Shown piece by piece: positions 18,560 through 27,855 of a DNA stretch of 60,855 nt. The notes beneath the pieces were generated by a model. That model had not been told where the DNA came from and ran no database searches. It worked only from the letters and a program-made list of their open reading frames with translations. Position numbers and translations under genes: made by a program. Source of the stretch: Saprospiraceae bacterium (GTDB taxonomy: Bacteria; Bacteroidota; Bacteroidia; Chitinophagales; Saprospiraceae); assembly GCA_016718205.1 (NCBI GenBank), contig JADKEB010000023.1:1-60855 (forward strand), written 5' to 3'. Position 1 is the stretch's first letter. Each line of letters starts with the position of its first letter.

Positions 18560-18724
18560 TAAGGCTCTGTTAATAAATAAATGGTGCAGAATTGGCGAAG
18601 TTAATTTGTTCTTTTTCAAGGCGTAAATGAGGCGAATAGCTTTAGCTATTTAACGATTTTACAACGCAGAAAAAGAGCAAAAGAACGAAACAAAATGTAT
18701 CAGTTATTTTTTAACAGAGTCTTA
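18560..18724. repeat. MITE-like element with GGCTCTGTTAA ends
   Basis: About 165 bp with 21-bp inverted ends differing at two positions: left TAAGGCTCTGTTAATAAATA, right TATTTTTTAACAGAGTCTTA. The flanking TTAA (left) and TTAG (right) fit a YTAR-type target of IS5-related elements. The interior contains an AATAGCTTTAGCTATT hairpin. No coding capacity. Confidence 0.7.
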
Positions 18725-18872
18725 GCACTAAAAACAGAAAACAAATACACTCTAATAATCATAGAGCAGAATTTAAGTTAAAATTCAAATTAATTTATTG
18801 ATTTTACGAGCTATATTTGGTTGATTTTGGATTTTAATACAGTTTTAACATTTCTAAAAGCAAATAATATTG

Positions 18873-18880
18873 TACTTTTG
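18873..18880 (+). promoter_or_regulatory. -7 box for the T9SS type B gene
   Basis: TACTTTTG, 69 nt before the ATG at 18950. The 18725-18872 stretch before it is AT-rich with nothing else recognisable. Confidence 0.45.
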
Positions 18881-18949
18881 AAGTTTAATAGTAACTTTAC
18901 CTGCATTTTTTTATAAGGACTTTTTAATACAAATAGTAAAAAATAAAGC

Positions 18950-21589
18950 ATGATCTTGCGTCAAAGTATAATTCCGGTTATTATCTCTGTATTTTTTGTA
19001 AATTTTTCTCTGGCACAAAGTGCTTTTCACAGGACTTATGCATCAGATAAAAACAAGGATATCGTGAGCATCGGTGGTATGCAGACCAAAGATGGCAATT
19101 ACGTTTCGCTTGAACTCGAAGTAGAAAAAACCCCGGATAAGTCATTCAGATCAGATACCCTCATAGTCACGAGCTACATGCCCAAAGGAGATATCAACTG
19201 GTCCACAGCCATAGCCATAGATACGGCTTTTGGCCGACTCCAGTATGCATTGGGTAGCATCATTCAGGGAGACAGGGATAGTTTGTTTTTCAGTCTGATC
19301 ACTACAAAATCAAATAAACCATCAAAAATTATAGGCTCGCTGGATATCAGTGGAAAAATCGGATGGATAAGGGCTTATACTACTCAATCAAACAGGATGG
19401 CAGACGGTACCGCTTTCAGTCATCTTTTGGCAAATCATAACAGATCTATCTTTTCCACTCATGTGGGCGGTAGTAGTACAGAGCACGATATAGCCCTCAG
19501 CAGAAAAAATTATGCAGGCAATAATATCTGGTCGAAACTTCTATCGGCAAAAGATGGTGCCGGTAGAAACATCACTGAAAGAGTGGCCCATCTTTCTTTT
19601 GAAAAAGACAGCACCCTGTTGCTTGCGGGCATAGTAGATACCAACAATCTTACTGCTTTCATAGCGGTCACAGATACTTTTGGCAATCTCAGGTGGAGTA
19701 AAAAATACCGGACAGCCAATGCATCTCTTGATGGAAGATTGCATGGTTATGGAGCTTTGAGACTTGCTGATTCCACATATATTCTTACCGGAGTTGTGGC
19801 CAGAACCGGTCAAAAAGACAGAGGTTTTATACTGAAAACCAGAAAAAATGGCGACGTGGACTGGGGTAGAACAATTATGTTTAAAGCACTTGACAATACT
19901 ATCATCACTCAAATCACTTTAGATACAAAAAACGATATCATTCTATCGGGTATCAATACGGACTCTATTGCTAAAAAGACTTTTATTTTTGTCATGAAAA
20001 TAAAGCAGGATGGTAGCCTTGTATGGAATAAAAAATATACCAGAGTCGATGGCAGATCAGAGTTTACTGGTAACTTATTTGCCACAGCAGACGGAGGTTC
20101 GGCTTTGTTTTCATCAGCGATAGAGAGCCAGATGACAAAATCATCATTTATCAAACTAAATGCCAATGGTAGTTCCACCTGCGAAGAAAATGTATCAGAA
20201 CAGGTGCTTAGTGCTTCATCGTTTTTTGCAGATACTTTGATCTGGACTACCGCCAATGCCGGAACAGTGGATACTGTCACTTTCAAAACTAAACCAAACA
20301 ATTATGATGTACCGGTATTGGCACTGAATGTACGACCCTTTTGCCCTAATGAACCGATTGACTGGACATTCAGGGCAGGTACAAAAGGTGCCGTTTTTTA
20401 CGAATGGAGCACCGGAGAAAAAGGACCAACTCTGGATACCTTAAGAGTATTTAAAACCGGAAAATATTCAGTGACAGTGACTATGGGCGAAAAAGTATGC
20501 TTCATGCTATGTGATACTGTTGAATTAGCCAGATATGATAAGCCTCAGGCAGGTATGAATCTCGGATTGGGAAGTTTCTGTACTACAGGAAGACAGACTT
20601 TGGCTTTTTCTTACACACCGGGACATCCTCAGGTAAAATCAGTTGCCTGGAGTACCGGACAGAATACAAATACAATAGAAATCGCACAGCCAGGAAATTA
20701 TTCAGTGACAGTAACGGATCAATGCGATGAAAAAGCTTCGGCTTCGACTGATGTAGGTACTTTCCCGACAAAAATCACAGCTGCTACTATAGCTCCCACC
20801 ATATCTGTAGACTGTTTTACCGGACAGGCGACCGGAACCCTTACAGCGAATGGTAATTCTACAGGCCTTGGACCTGAGACGTACAGGTGGAGTACTGGCC
20901 AGGCAACAAAAGCCATTTCTATCAATAGTGCTGCGATCAGAACCTTTACCGTTACCATAACTGACGCTTGCGGAAGCACCGCCGCAAGTACCTACAATAT
21001 TGAGTTGAAAGGACCTGGAATAACAAAAGCCAGTATTAGTATCAATAAAGATGGCATTTGCCAAACGAAAAATATTCGATTAAATGCTTTGGCCGACAAA
21101 GCCGGTCAGCTTAGATATGCCTGGTCAAACAGCACTTCTGCTGAAAGTATCAACGTAAATCAAACTGGAACATATTCTGTTACTATCACAGATGTCTGTG
21201 GAAATACAGGCACCGCAAGTGCAACGATTAAGGAGTCCGATCTGACACCACAGGATTTGGTATACGCCAATGTATTCTTCCCTGAAGGTGTTGGTGCCCG
21301 ATTTGAATCAGGTACGGATACACTTGCCTGGAGTGCTTTGAAACTCAACCGTACTTTTGGTCCGGTCAATAAACCGGAATTCTGTATAGACATTATTTCT
21401 GCCTATGAGTTTTATGTCTTCAATCGTTGGGGCCAGCAAGTCTTTGAGTCAAAAAATGTACAAAATGAATGGGATGGCCGTATAGGCGAAAAAGATGCAC
21501 AAAGCGATACCTACATCTGGGTAGTAAAATACAACATAAACGGATTTGAAAAAAAGCTCAAAGGCGATGTCAGTCTGATACGGCAATAA
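18950..21589 (+). CDS. T9SS type B (gliding-motility C-terminal domain) secreted protein
   Basis: 879 residues. Signal peptide MILRQSIIPVIISVFFVNFS, cleaved after LAQ. Residues about 30-430 are a beta-propeller-like region of repeated GNLRWSKKYR / GSLVWNKKYT / GDVDWGRTIM strands. Residues about 470-760 hold four Ig/SprB-like repeats, each with a W-S-T-G...GxYSVTVTD core. The end (FYVFNRWGQQVFESKNVQNE, then WDGRIGEKDAQSDTYIW, ending VSLIRQ) is the CHU_C/T9SS type B sorting domain. Such proteins are secreted through T9SS and displayed on the surface or released; adhesion is the usual inferred role. Confidence 0.88.
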   Translation: MILRQSIIPVIISVFFVNFSLAQSAFHRTYASDKNKDIVSIGGMQTKDGNYVSLELEVEKTPDKSFRSDTLIVTSYMPKGDINWSTAIAIDTAFGRLQYALGSIIQGDRDSLFFSLITTKSNKPSKIIGSLDISGKIGWIRAYTTQSNRMADGTAFSHLLANHNRSIFSTHVGGSSTEHDIALSRKNYAGNNIWSKLLSAKDGAGRNITERVAHLSFEKDSTLLLAGIVDTNNLTAFIAVTDTFGNLRWSKKYRTANASLDGRLHGYGALRLADSTYILTGVVARTGQKDRGFILKTRKNGDVDWGRTIMFKALDNTIITQITLDTKNDIILSGINTDSIAKKTFIFVMKIKQDGSLVWNKKYTRVDGRSEFTGNLFATADGGSALFSSAIESQMTKSSFIKLNANGSSTCEENVSEQVLSASSFFADTLIWTTANAGTVDTVTFKTKPNNYDVPVLALNVRPFCPNEPIDWTFRAGTKGAVFYEWSTGEKGPTLDTLRVFKTGKYSVTVTMGEKVCFMLCDTVELARYDKPQAGMNLGLGSFCTTGRQTLAFSYTPGHPQVKSVAWSTGQNTNTIEIAQPGNYSVTVTDQCDEKASASTDVGTFPTKITAATIAPTISVDCFTGQATGTLTANGNSTGLGPETYRWSTGQATKAISINSAAIRTFTVTITDACGSTAASTYNIELKGPGITKASISINKDGICQTKNIRLNALADKAGQLRYAWSNSTSAESINVNQTGTYSVTITDVCGNTGTASATIKESDLTPQDLVYANVFFPEGVGARFESGTDTLAWSALKLNRTFGPVNKPEFCIDIISAYEFYVFNRWGQQVFESKNVQNEWDGRIGEKDAQSDTYIWVVKYNINGFEKKLKGDVSLIRQ

Positions 21590-21844
21590 GTATTGCTGGG
21601 TAAAACTAAAAATTCGAAAGTCGCAGTTTTCCTTTTAGAAAAATTGAATTGATTATGTCGGCGGTATAATTGAATGTTCATTTTTACATTTCCAAAAAAG
21701 ATTTTCACAGTTTAGCCTGTTTCACACATCCATCACAACATTCTTTTCAGCTCACTCTTTTCATTGAAACCTATATTTCCAATTTCCAATATACATTCGA
21801 CAGATTTATTTTATTTTTCGTCGATAAAAACTACTTGTTTGTAT

Positions 21845-21905
21845 ATAGTACCTGTCTAAAGATAGTACTATGTATTGCATGGTACTATTAAATGTCATAT
21901 CTTTG
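21845..21905 (+). promoter_or_regulatory. padR-pspC promoter with a symmetric three-site operator
   Basis: -7 box TATCTTTG at 21898-21905; TTG at 21875-21877 is a candidate -33, 20 bp away. Across and upstream of it are ATAGTAC (21845-21851), the perfect palindrome ATAGTACTAT (21862-21871) and GTACTAT (21882-21888), each separated by exactly 10 bp, so the whole 44-bp block has one dyad axis. Autorepression by the PadR protein encoded next is the simplest reading. The rest of the 21590-21844 gap shows only AT-rich DNA and a few ATTGAAT motifs. Confidence 0.65.
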
Positions 21906-21942
21906 TGTCGTTATTGCAATTGAATCACATATATAATATGAC

Positions 21943-22293
21943 ATGGAATTAAAAATTGAAAATACAAAAGCGCAGATGCGCAAAGGCGTACTCGAGTTAT
22001 GTGTGTTGGCTATCATTGCAAAGGAAGAAGCATATCCGACCGATATCATCAATAAGCTGAAGGAATCCAAGCTCATAGTGGTAGAAGGTACGCTGTATCC
22101 TTTGCTCAACAGACTAAAGGACGCCGATCTTTTACAATATACCTGGAAGGAATCCAAGTCAGGACCTCCCAGAAAATATTACCAGATCACCACCCATGGC
22201 AATGAGTTTTTGTCAGGTCTCAGGGAAACCTGGGAAGAATTAAATCATGCTGTTAATCAATCACAAAACAATACTAAATCAAATAAGAAATGA
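21943..22293 (+). CDS. PadR family transcriptional regulator
   Basis: 116-residue winged-helix regulator: KGVLELCVLAIIAKEEAYPT, then DIINKLKE, and the wing/strand region VVEGTLYPLLNRLKDADLLQ, then PRKYYQITTHGNEFLSGL. These are the typical PadR N-terminal DNA-binding features with a short C-terminal dimerisation helix. Its stop overlaps the start of the pspC gene by 4 nt (ATGA), so the two are translationally coupled. PadR-PspC pairs are common in Bacteroidota and are likely autorepressed through the operator upstream. The inducing signal is unknown. Confidence 0.93.
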   Translation: MELKIENTKAQMRKGVLELCVLAIIAKEEAYPTDIINKLKESKLIVVEGTLYPLLNRLKDADLLQYTWKESKSGPPRKYYQITTHGNEFLSGLRETWEELNHAVNQSQNNTKSNKK

Positions 22294-24494
22294 ACAAGAC
22301 CTTTAATATTAATCTCGGAGGATATCCATTTGCGATAGATGAGGATGCTTTCGAATACATACAAAATTATCTGGGTACGATCAGACGTCATTTTTCTGCA
22401 TCAGAAGGATGTGAAGAAATATTGTACGACATAGAAGTACGTATGGCTGAGCTTTTTCAGGAACACCTCAAAGGCAGAGCTATCATCAGCATGAAGGAAA
22501 TCGATGAAGTCATCATGATCATGGGCAAACCTGAGGATTTTGGAGCCGAACCTATGTCTGAACAATACACCAGCAACACAAGAGGCAAAAAATCTGATAC
22601 TAAAATCAATACAGGAAAAAAACTTTTCAGGGATCCGGATGATAAAAAACTCGGTGGAGTGTGCTCTGGTGTTGCCGCATATCTCGGAATTGAAGATCCG
22701 TTATGGTTTAGGATTTTCGTAGTCCTTACTGCGATTTTTTCAGGGGGATTTATCTTTGTGGTATACATGGTATTATGGTTTTTAGTACCTGAGGCAGCGT
22801 CTGCCAGTGACAAACTCGCTATGCGCGGAGAGCCGGCGACTATCAGTAACATTGCCAAAGTAGTGGAAGAAGAACTCAACGAACTCGGTGATAAAATTAC
22901 TGAGTGGAGCAAGGATTTTGACGGAACTAAAAAAAAAAGTGGTGATTCATCATCAGGAACCCATGGATTTAGAGCAAAAGCTTTCCTTGCAGAAGGAATC
23001 AATATATTTGGAAGTGTAGCTTCTGGTATTATTCCTGTTTTCAGGACCATACTGAAACCCATATTTATAACCATTGCTATTATAGCGATGGCTGCGTTGG
23101 GTATATCATGGGCTGCATCTTTTGTCGGATTGTCTTTTGCCTCACCTGTACTTCATGCTGTGGGACCTGATTCGGGATTTGTAAGCTCTCTTGGTATAGG
23201 ATCTTTATTTTTTACATTTGGTCTACCTGTTCTTGGAGCAATGCTATTGTTAGCCAGACTTGCCTTTTCTTATAGAATCAATAAAAATGTAAATACCGGC
23301 TTATGGACAGTGTGGTTTCTATCTTTGTTTACTACTATGTTTGCCGGAATGAGTACCATTAAGGAGTATCAGTCCCACCATGTGACCACTGCTATCTCAG
23401 ACTACAATATCGGATCATCGGATATCAGGATCACTATGCCGGAAGAGAATCTGGATCATTCTATGGGAGTATTTTTAGACAAATTTTTTGCAGACAATGG
23501 CAAACAATGGGCTATAAGAGATGTAAATATCCAACTTGAAAAATCTAAAGATGCATTTGTCCATGTCGAAAAGAAAATTACTTCAAGAGGCGAACAACTT
23601 TCTGATGCTCAGCAAAATACGCTTTTTGTAGGTAATGATATCAAAGTAAACGATAGCGAAATATCTATTTCGAAATACCTCACCATTCCAAAAGAACGAA
23701 AATACCGTAACCAATCCGTAGACTATACGATCTTCATCCCTGAAGGTAAAAACATCATCCTGGATAATAGTGTCAGGGGGAGATTAAGACATTCTGAACT
23801 GATGAATTGGGAACAAGTGTACTCCAGTGAAGACAACATGAAATGGACCGTAAAAGGAAATGGCGTTTTTTCTAAGGAATATGATGAAATCCATCATTTC
23901 AACAAGCAGATTGCTGCCGGCAATTATAACAAGATCATCATAGAAAACGGTTTTGATGTCATCATAAAAAAAGGAGAAAAGTCATCTGCCAACTTCTCAG
24001 GAAATAAAGAACTGGTAGAAAAACTTACATTTAAGAACCTGGATGGAACACTGACTATAGATGTTCAGGACTATGAATCCATCGAAGATGTAACTATATA
24101 TATAGAAACCCCATCTCTGGAACTCGTGCAGCTTCACGGTGTAAAATCAGCCACCATTGAAGGGTTTAATCAGGACAATCTTAAAGTACTGGCTAAAGAC
24201 ACTGATCAAGGATTTAATGATAATGAAATCAAAATCTCAGTTAACATTAAAAATCTTGACATCTCAGTAGACGGTAACCAAAACCTGCATTTGACCGGAA
24301 GTGGTGAATCCATAAGTGCTGTCATCAATGATGGTGCAAATATTACTGCAGATAAATTTATAGTAAATAAGGCGATAATATCAGGCAACCATACTCACGA
24401 ATCCAGTTTCTATGTTCAGCAACACCTAAAATGCGAATTTCCTGAGCAGATTAACTTTAAAGTTTATGGTAATCCTAAAAGGGAAAAACTTTGA
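22290..24494 (+). CDS. PspC-domain membrane protein with C-terminal GIN (DUF2807-like) domain
   Basis: 734 residues. The cytoplasmic N-terminal part (1-100) is NINLGGYPFAIDEDAFEYI...DIEVRMAELFQEHL. The PspC domain at about 110-170 is KKLFRDPDDKKLGGVCSGVA, then AYLGIEDPLWFRIFVVLTAI, with its own membrane helix. Further helices lie at about 255-285, 300-325 and 335-352. From about 540 the extracytoplasmic end (IAAGNYNKIIIENGFDVIIK...LTGSGESISAVINDGANI) matches the beta-helical GIN/DUF2807 domain. PspC proteins take part in envelope-stress sensing. It is coupled to the PadR gene. Confidence 0.88.
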   Translation: MNKTFNINLGGYPFAIDEDAFEYIQNYLGTIRRHFSASEGCEEILYDIEVRMAELFQEHLKGRAIISMKEIDEVIMIMGKPEDFGAEPMSEQYTSNTRGKKSDTKINTGKKLFRDPDDKKLGGVCSGVAAYLGIEDPLWFRIFVVLTAIFSGGFIFVVYMVLWFLVPEAASASDKLAMRGEPATISNIAKVVEEELNELGDKITEWSKDFDGTKKKSGDSSSGTHGFRAKAFLAEGINIFGSVASGIIPVFRTILKPIFITIAIIAMAALGISWAASFVGLSFASPVLHAVGPDSGFVSSLGIGSLFFTFGLPVLGAMLLLARLAFSYRINKNVNTGLWTVWFLSLFTTMFAGMSTIKEYQSHHVTTAISDYNIGSSDIRITMPEENLDHSMGVFLDKFFADNGKQWAIRDVNIQLEKSKDAFVHVEKKITSRGEQLSDAQQNTLFVGNDIKVNDSEISISKYLTIPKERKYRNQSVDYTIFIPEGKNIILDNSVRGRLRHSELMNWEQVYSSEDNMKWTVKGNGVFSKEYDEIHHFNKQIAAGNYNKIIIENGFDVIIKKGEKSSANFSGNKELVEKLTFKNLDGTLTIDVQDYESIEDVTIYIETPSLELVQLHGVKSATIEGFNQDNLKVLAKDTDQGFNDNEIKISVNIKNLDISVDGNQNLHLTGSGESISAVINDGANITADKFIVNKAIISGNHTHESSFYVQQHLKCEFPEQINFKVYGNPKREKL

Positions 24495-24590
24495 TCCGGT
24501 AAACTTTCAGTAATCTAACTCTTTGTTGGGGAGTCAGGTGTTTATATTATAAGATTTATTTCGATCGTCCAATATGAGAATGATTGTACA

Positions 24591-24625
24591 CAAGGGCTTT
24601 ACTAATTGGTGCAAGTTGTTTTTAC
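24591..24625. repeat. relic of the repeat end found at 60600-60636
   Basis: AAGGGCTTTACTAATTGGTG and the following CAAGTTGTTTTTAC align at roughly 80 percent with the reverse complement of 60602-60636. Only one end is present. Confidence 0.4.
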
Positions 24626-24665
24626 TGATTTGCAAAAATTAAATTATATTTTAGAGGATTTTATT

Positions 24666-24706
24666 GGATACAAACGATTGTGAAAACGTTTGTATCCATT
24701 TTTTTT
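24666..24706. terminator. rho-independent terminator between pspC and scpA
   Basis: GGATACAAACG and CGTTTGTATCC form a perfect 11-bp stem with a 10-nt loop, followed on the plus strand by A then eight T. It lies between convergent genes; the T run favours termination of the padR-pspC transcript. Confidence 0.88.
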
Positions 24707-24720
24707 AGAACCATGTTTAC

Positions 24721-25455
24721 TCAGTTTGCCTTCAGCCAGAAATTATTCAATCCATCACCTTGTATCAGTGACACCTGCTGAAGGTTCAACAGTTCGAGCA
24801 AAGCTATAAAAGTAACTACGGCGTGTATGCGGTTTTCGAGCTGTAAAAATATTTCGGTAAAGTTGACTTTGCGACCTTTGGGCAATCTGTCCATGATATA
24901 TGATTGCTGCTGCTCTACTGTATATTCAAACCTTACGATCTGATGTTTGGGTTTGCTGATATCATCATTGTACCTTTGGATAAGATGTTGAAACGTTTGC
25001 AGCAATTTAAAGAGACTTAGCGATTCGAGTTCTACATCGACTAGGGCCTTTTCTGCAATTTGTTTCAGTTCATTGGTTACATTGCCTCTTGTGTGTCTGA
25101 AATGCCGGTTATCTTCGAGAGCACCCATCTCATCGAGTACGGCCTTATACTTTCGGTATTCGAGGAGTTTTTGTGTCAACTCTTGTCTTGGATCTATTTC
25201 ATTACCGTCTTCATCTATCTCTTTTCGGGGTATCAGCATTTTTGCTTTGATGCGCATGAGTGTAGCAGCTACCAGGATAAACTCACTGGCTATGTCTATA
25301 TCCAGTGATTCCAGGTGTTTGATATAATCCAGAAAATCTTTAGTGATTTTAGCAATCGGAATATCATTTATGTCCAGTTCGTCTCTTTCGATAAAAAAGA
25401 GTAAAAGATCAAAAGGACCTTCAAACTGCTGAATTTTAATAGTATATGATTCCAT
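24721..25455 (-). CDS. scpA: segregation and condensation protein A (ScpA)
   Basis: Kleisin subunit of the SMC-ScpAB condensin complex. 244 residues from the ATG at 25455; the frame could be extended to 25569 but the extension is not kleisin-like. The N-terminal SMC-neck-binding part is IKIQQFEGPFDLLLFFIERD, then ELDINDIPIAKITKDFLDYI. The conserved LVAATLMRIKAKMLIP follows, and the C-terminal winged helix is FTEIFLQLENRIHAVVTFIA, then LLELLNLQQV. A -7 box 5 nt before the ATG supports this start. Confidence 0.93.
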   Translation of the reverse strand: MESYTIKIQQFEGPFDLLLFFIERDELDINDIPIAKITKDFLDYIKHLESLDIDIASEFILVAATLMRIKAKMLIPRKEIDEDGNEIDPRQELTQKLLEYRKYKAVLDEMGALEDNRHFRHTRGNVTNELKQIAEKALVDVELESLSLFKLLQTFQHLIQRYNDDISKPKHQIVRFEYTVEQQQSYIMDRLPKGRKVNFTEIFLQLENRIHAVVTFIALLELLNLQQVSLIQGDGLNNFWLKAN

Positions 25456-25460
25456 CGCCA

Positions 25461-25468
25461 CAAAGATA
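25461..25468 (-). promoter_or_regulatory. -7 box of scpA, 5 nt before the ATG
   Basis: TATCTTTG on the minus strand, then TGGCG, then ATG. This predicts a leaderless or near-leaderless scpA mRNA. Confidence 0.6.
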
Positions 25469-25562
25469 ATAAAAGTTAGACATTTGTATTTTTTGCAACC
25501 AGCCAATATATAAAAACATATGTTTATATTGCTGTGAATCAAGATATTTAAAGTGTTTTTAC

Positions 25563-25593
25563 TTTGCAAAGATGGATAAAAAAGTTATCTTTG
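25563..25593 (+). promoter_or_regulatory. gyrB promoter
   Basis: TTTG (25563-25566), 19-bp spacer, TATCTTTG (25586-25593): a close match to the Bacteroidota -33/-7 promoter. The gyrB ATG is 29 nt further on. Confidence 0.75.
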
Positions 25594-25622
25594 CACCCCA
25601 ATAAAATATTATAAAATAACAA

Positions 25623-27584
25623 ATGAGCGAAAACAAGGATAATCTGAAAAAGAATGAATATGGCGCGGATAATATTCAGGCGTTAGAAGGACTTGAGGCA
25701 GTAAGAAAGAGACCCGGGATGTACATCGGAAGTACAGATACCAAGGGTCTTCACCACCTTGTATGGGAAGTCATTGACAACTCTATTGATGAGCACCTTG
25801 CAGGTCATTGTACCCATATAGATACTATTATCCATAAAGACAATACCATCACCGTAAAAGATAATGGTAGGGGAATACCAACAGGAATGCACGAAAAGCT
25901 GCAAAAATCTGCACTTGAAGTAGTCATGACAGTCCTGCATGCAGGTGGAAAATTTGATAAAGATACTTATAAAGTCTCCGGAGGTTTGCATGGTGTAGGT
26001 GTCTCTTGTGTGAATGCACTTTCAGACTATCTGAGGGTAGAAGTACACCGTGACGGGCAGTATTTTGAGCAGGAGTATAGCAAAGGTATTCCTATGGGCC
26101 CGGTAAAAACCCTTGGTGATTCTGACAAGAAAGGTACTCAGGTGACATTCAGACCCGATGGATCTATATTTGAAACACTGGAGTATAGCTTCACGACACT
26201 TTCAGGAAGGATTAGGGAGCTGTCTTATCTGAATAAAGGTTTGTTTCTTTCCCTTACGGATGAAAGAGAGGTTGAAGAAGATGGTTCGTTCAAGAGGACA
26301 GATTACTTTTCGGAAGGCGGATTAAGAGAATTTGTAAAATATCTCGACGAAACAAGACCACCACTGATAGACGAACCCATTTACGTCACAGGAAAGGAAG
26401 AAAATGTCGAAGTTGAAGTGGCGATGCAATATAATACGGGCTATCAGGAAAACATCTTCTCATATGTAAACAATATCAATACGCGTGACGGTGGAACACA
26501 CGTGGCAGGATTCAGACGTGCCATCACGAGACTTTTTAAAGATTATGGCACAGAAAACAATCTTTTTAGCAAAGTGAAATTTGAAATTGCAGGTGAAGAT
26601 TTTAAAGAAGGTCTGACAGCAATTATCTCTGTAAAGGTGCCTGAACCCCAGTTCAAAGGACAGACAAAGGGCGAATTGGGCAACTCAGAAGTGACAGGAA
26701 TTGTATCCAGGTGTGTAGGAGACGTACTCAAAGCCTATCTGGAAGAAAACCCTGTCATGGCCAAAAGAATCATTGAAAAAGTAATTTTGGCTGCCACTGC
26801 CCGTCATGCTGCCCGTAAAGCAAGGGAGATGGTTCAGAGAAAAAATGTACTTACAGGCAGCGGACTTCCCGGTAAACTCTCAGACTGCAGTTCTAAAGAC
26901 CCTGCGGAATCAGAAATATTCCTTGTCGAAGGAGACTCAGCAGGTGGTACCGCAAAACAAGGACGGGACAGAAATTTTCAAGCCATCCTACCATTGCGAG
27001 GTAAAATACTCAATGTGGAGAAAGCTATGGAGTACAGAATATACGAAAATGAAGAGATAAAAAATATGTTTACCGCACTGGGTGTAAGCATAGAGGAGAA
27101 AGATGGTGAGAAAATACTCAACATCCAGAAACTAAGATATCATAAAATAGTCATCATGTGCGACGCAGACGTGGATGGAAGTCATATTTCTACTTTGATC
27201 ATGACATTTTTTTTCAGATACATGAAACCTCTCATTGAGCACGGTCATATCTATATTGCAGCACCTCCTCTATATCAAGTCAGAAAAGGTAAAAATTTTG
27301 TGTATTGCTGGAATGATGAAGAACGTAAAAACGCCATAGAAACCTATGCAAACGGCAAAGAAGATACTGGTATCAAAACTCAACGATATAAAGGTCTGGG
27401 AGAAATGAACGCCGAACAGCTGTGGGAAACCACAATGGACCCAAGCAACAGAATACTGCGCCAGATAACCATATATGATGCTATGGAGGCTGACAGAATC
27501 TTCAGTATGCTTATGGGTGATGAAGTTCCGCCAAGAAGACAATTTATAGAAGAAAATGCCAAGTACGCCAATATTGATGCGTAA
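25623..27584 (+). CDS. gyrB: DNA gyrase subunit B
   Basis: ATPase subunit of gyrase, which introduces negative supercoils. 653 residues. The GHKL ATPase has EVIDNSIDEHLAGHC, VKDNGRGIPTGMHE and KVSGGLHGVGVSCVNALSDY. The Toprim domain has EGDSAGGTAKQGRDRNFQAI near 435 and CDADVDGSHISTLIMTFFFR near 513. It has the C-terminal RYKGLGEMNAEQLWETTMDP motif and ends with the usual EENAKYANID. The RPGMYIGSTDTKGLHHLVWE start and the QGRDRNFQAILPLRGKILNV stretch separate it from ParE, which is encoded at 48311. Confidence 0.97.
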   Translation: MSENKDNLKKNEYGADNIQALEGLEAVRKRPGMYIGSTDTKGLHHLVWEVIDNSIDEHLAGHCTHIDTIIHKDNTITVKDNGRGIPTGMHEKLQKSALEVVMTVLHAGGKFDKDTYKVSGGLHGVGVSCVNALSDYLRVEVHRDGQYFEQEYSKGIPMGPVKTLGDSDKKGTQVTFRPDGSIFETLEYSFTTLSGRIRELSYLNKGLFLSLTDEREVEEDGSFKRTDYFSEGGLREFVKYLDETRPPLIDEPIYVTGKEENVEVEVAMQYNTGYQENIFSYVNNINTRDGGTHVAGFRRAITRLFKDYGTENNLFSKVKFEIAGEDFKEGLTAIISVKVPEPQFKGQTKGELGNSEVTGIVSRCVGDVLKAYLEENPVMAKRIIEKVILAATARHAARKAREMVQRKNVLTGSGLPGKLSDCSSKDPAESEIFLVEGDSAGGTAKQGRDRNFQAILPLRGKILNVEKAMEYRIYENEEIKNMFTALGVSIEEKDGEKILNIQKLRYHKIVIMCDADVDGSHISTLIMTFFFRYMKPLIEHGHIYIAAPPLYQVRKGKNFVYCWNDEERKNAIETYANGKEDTGIKTQRYKGLGEMNAEQLWETTMDPSNRILRQITIYDAMEADRIFSMLMGDEVPPRRQFIEENAKYANIDA

Positions 27585-27660
27585 TAAAACGGATTCATCA
27601 CAAGGGTATTGATCAATTAGTTTATTTTTTTGTTTAAAATATAACCTAAAAACAAAAAAG

Positions 27661-27825
27661 AAATTATCTTGCCCCCCCCCCACCTTCAAACAAACCCCCA
27701 CAAAGCGTTTTTTGCTCCCCCCCCCGGGGGGGGGGGCGGGGGGGGGGGGCCCCCCGGGGATTGGTGGCCCGAAGGTGGGGTTGGTGTTTTTTATTTGGGG
27801 GGCCCCCTCTGCGGGCTCATTTTAG
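27661..27825. other. corrupted low-complexity stretch, probable contig join
   Basis: A run of long C, G and T homopolymers in strikingly GC-rich sequence within an AT-rich genome, degenerating from TTATCTTG on the left (a plausible remnant of a TATCTTTG -7 box) and recovering at about 27826. It codes for nothing. It resembles low-quality read ends. The gyrB gene and the genes that follow may not be true neighbours. Confidence 0.7.
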
Positions 27826-27855
27826 ATATTTAGGTTTAAAAAATAGAAGTCAGAT

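Noticed and set aside
27712..27760. Possible G-quadruplex or extreme GC regulatory element from the G and C runs
   Set aside because: The block is out of character with the genome and looks like corrupted sequence; structural claims on it would be meaningless.
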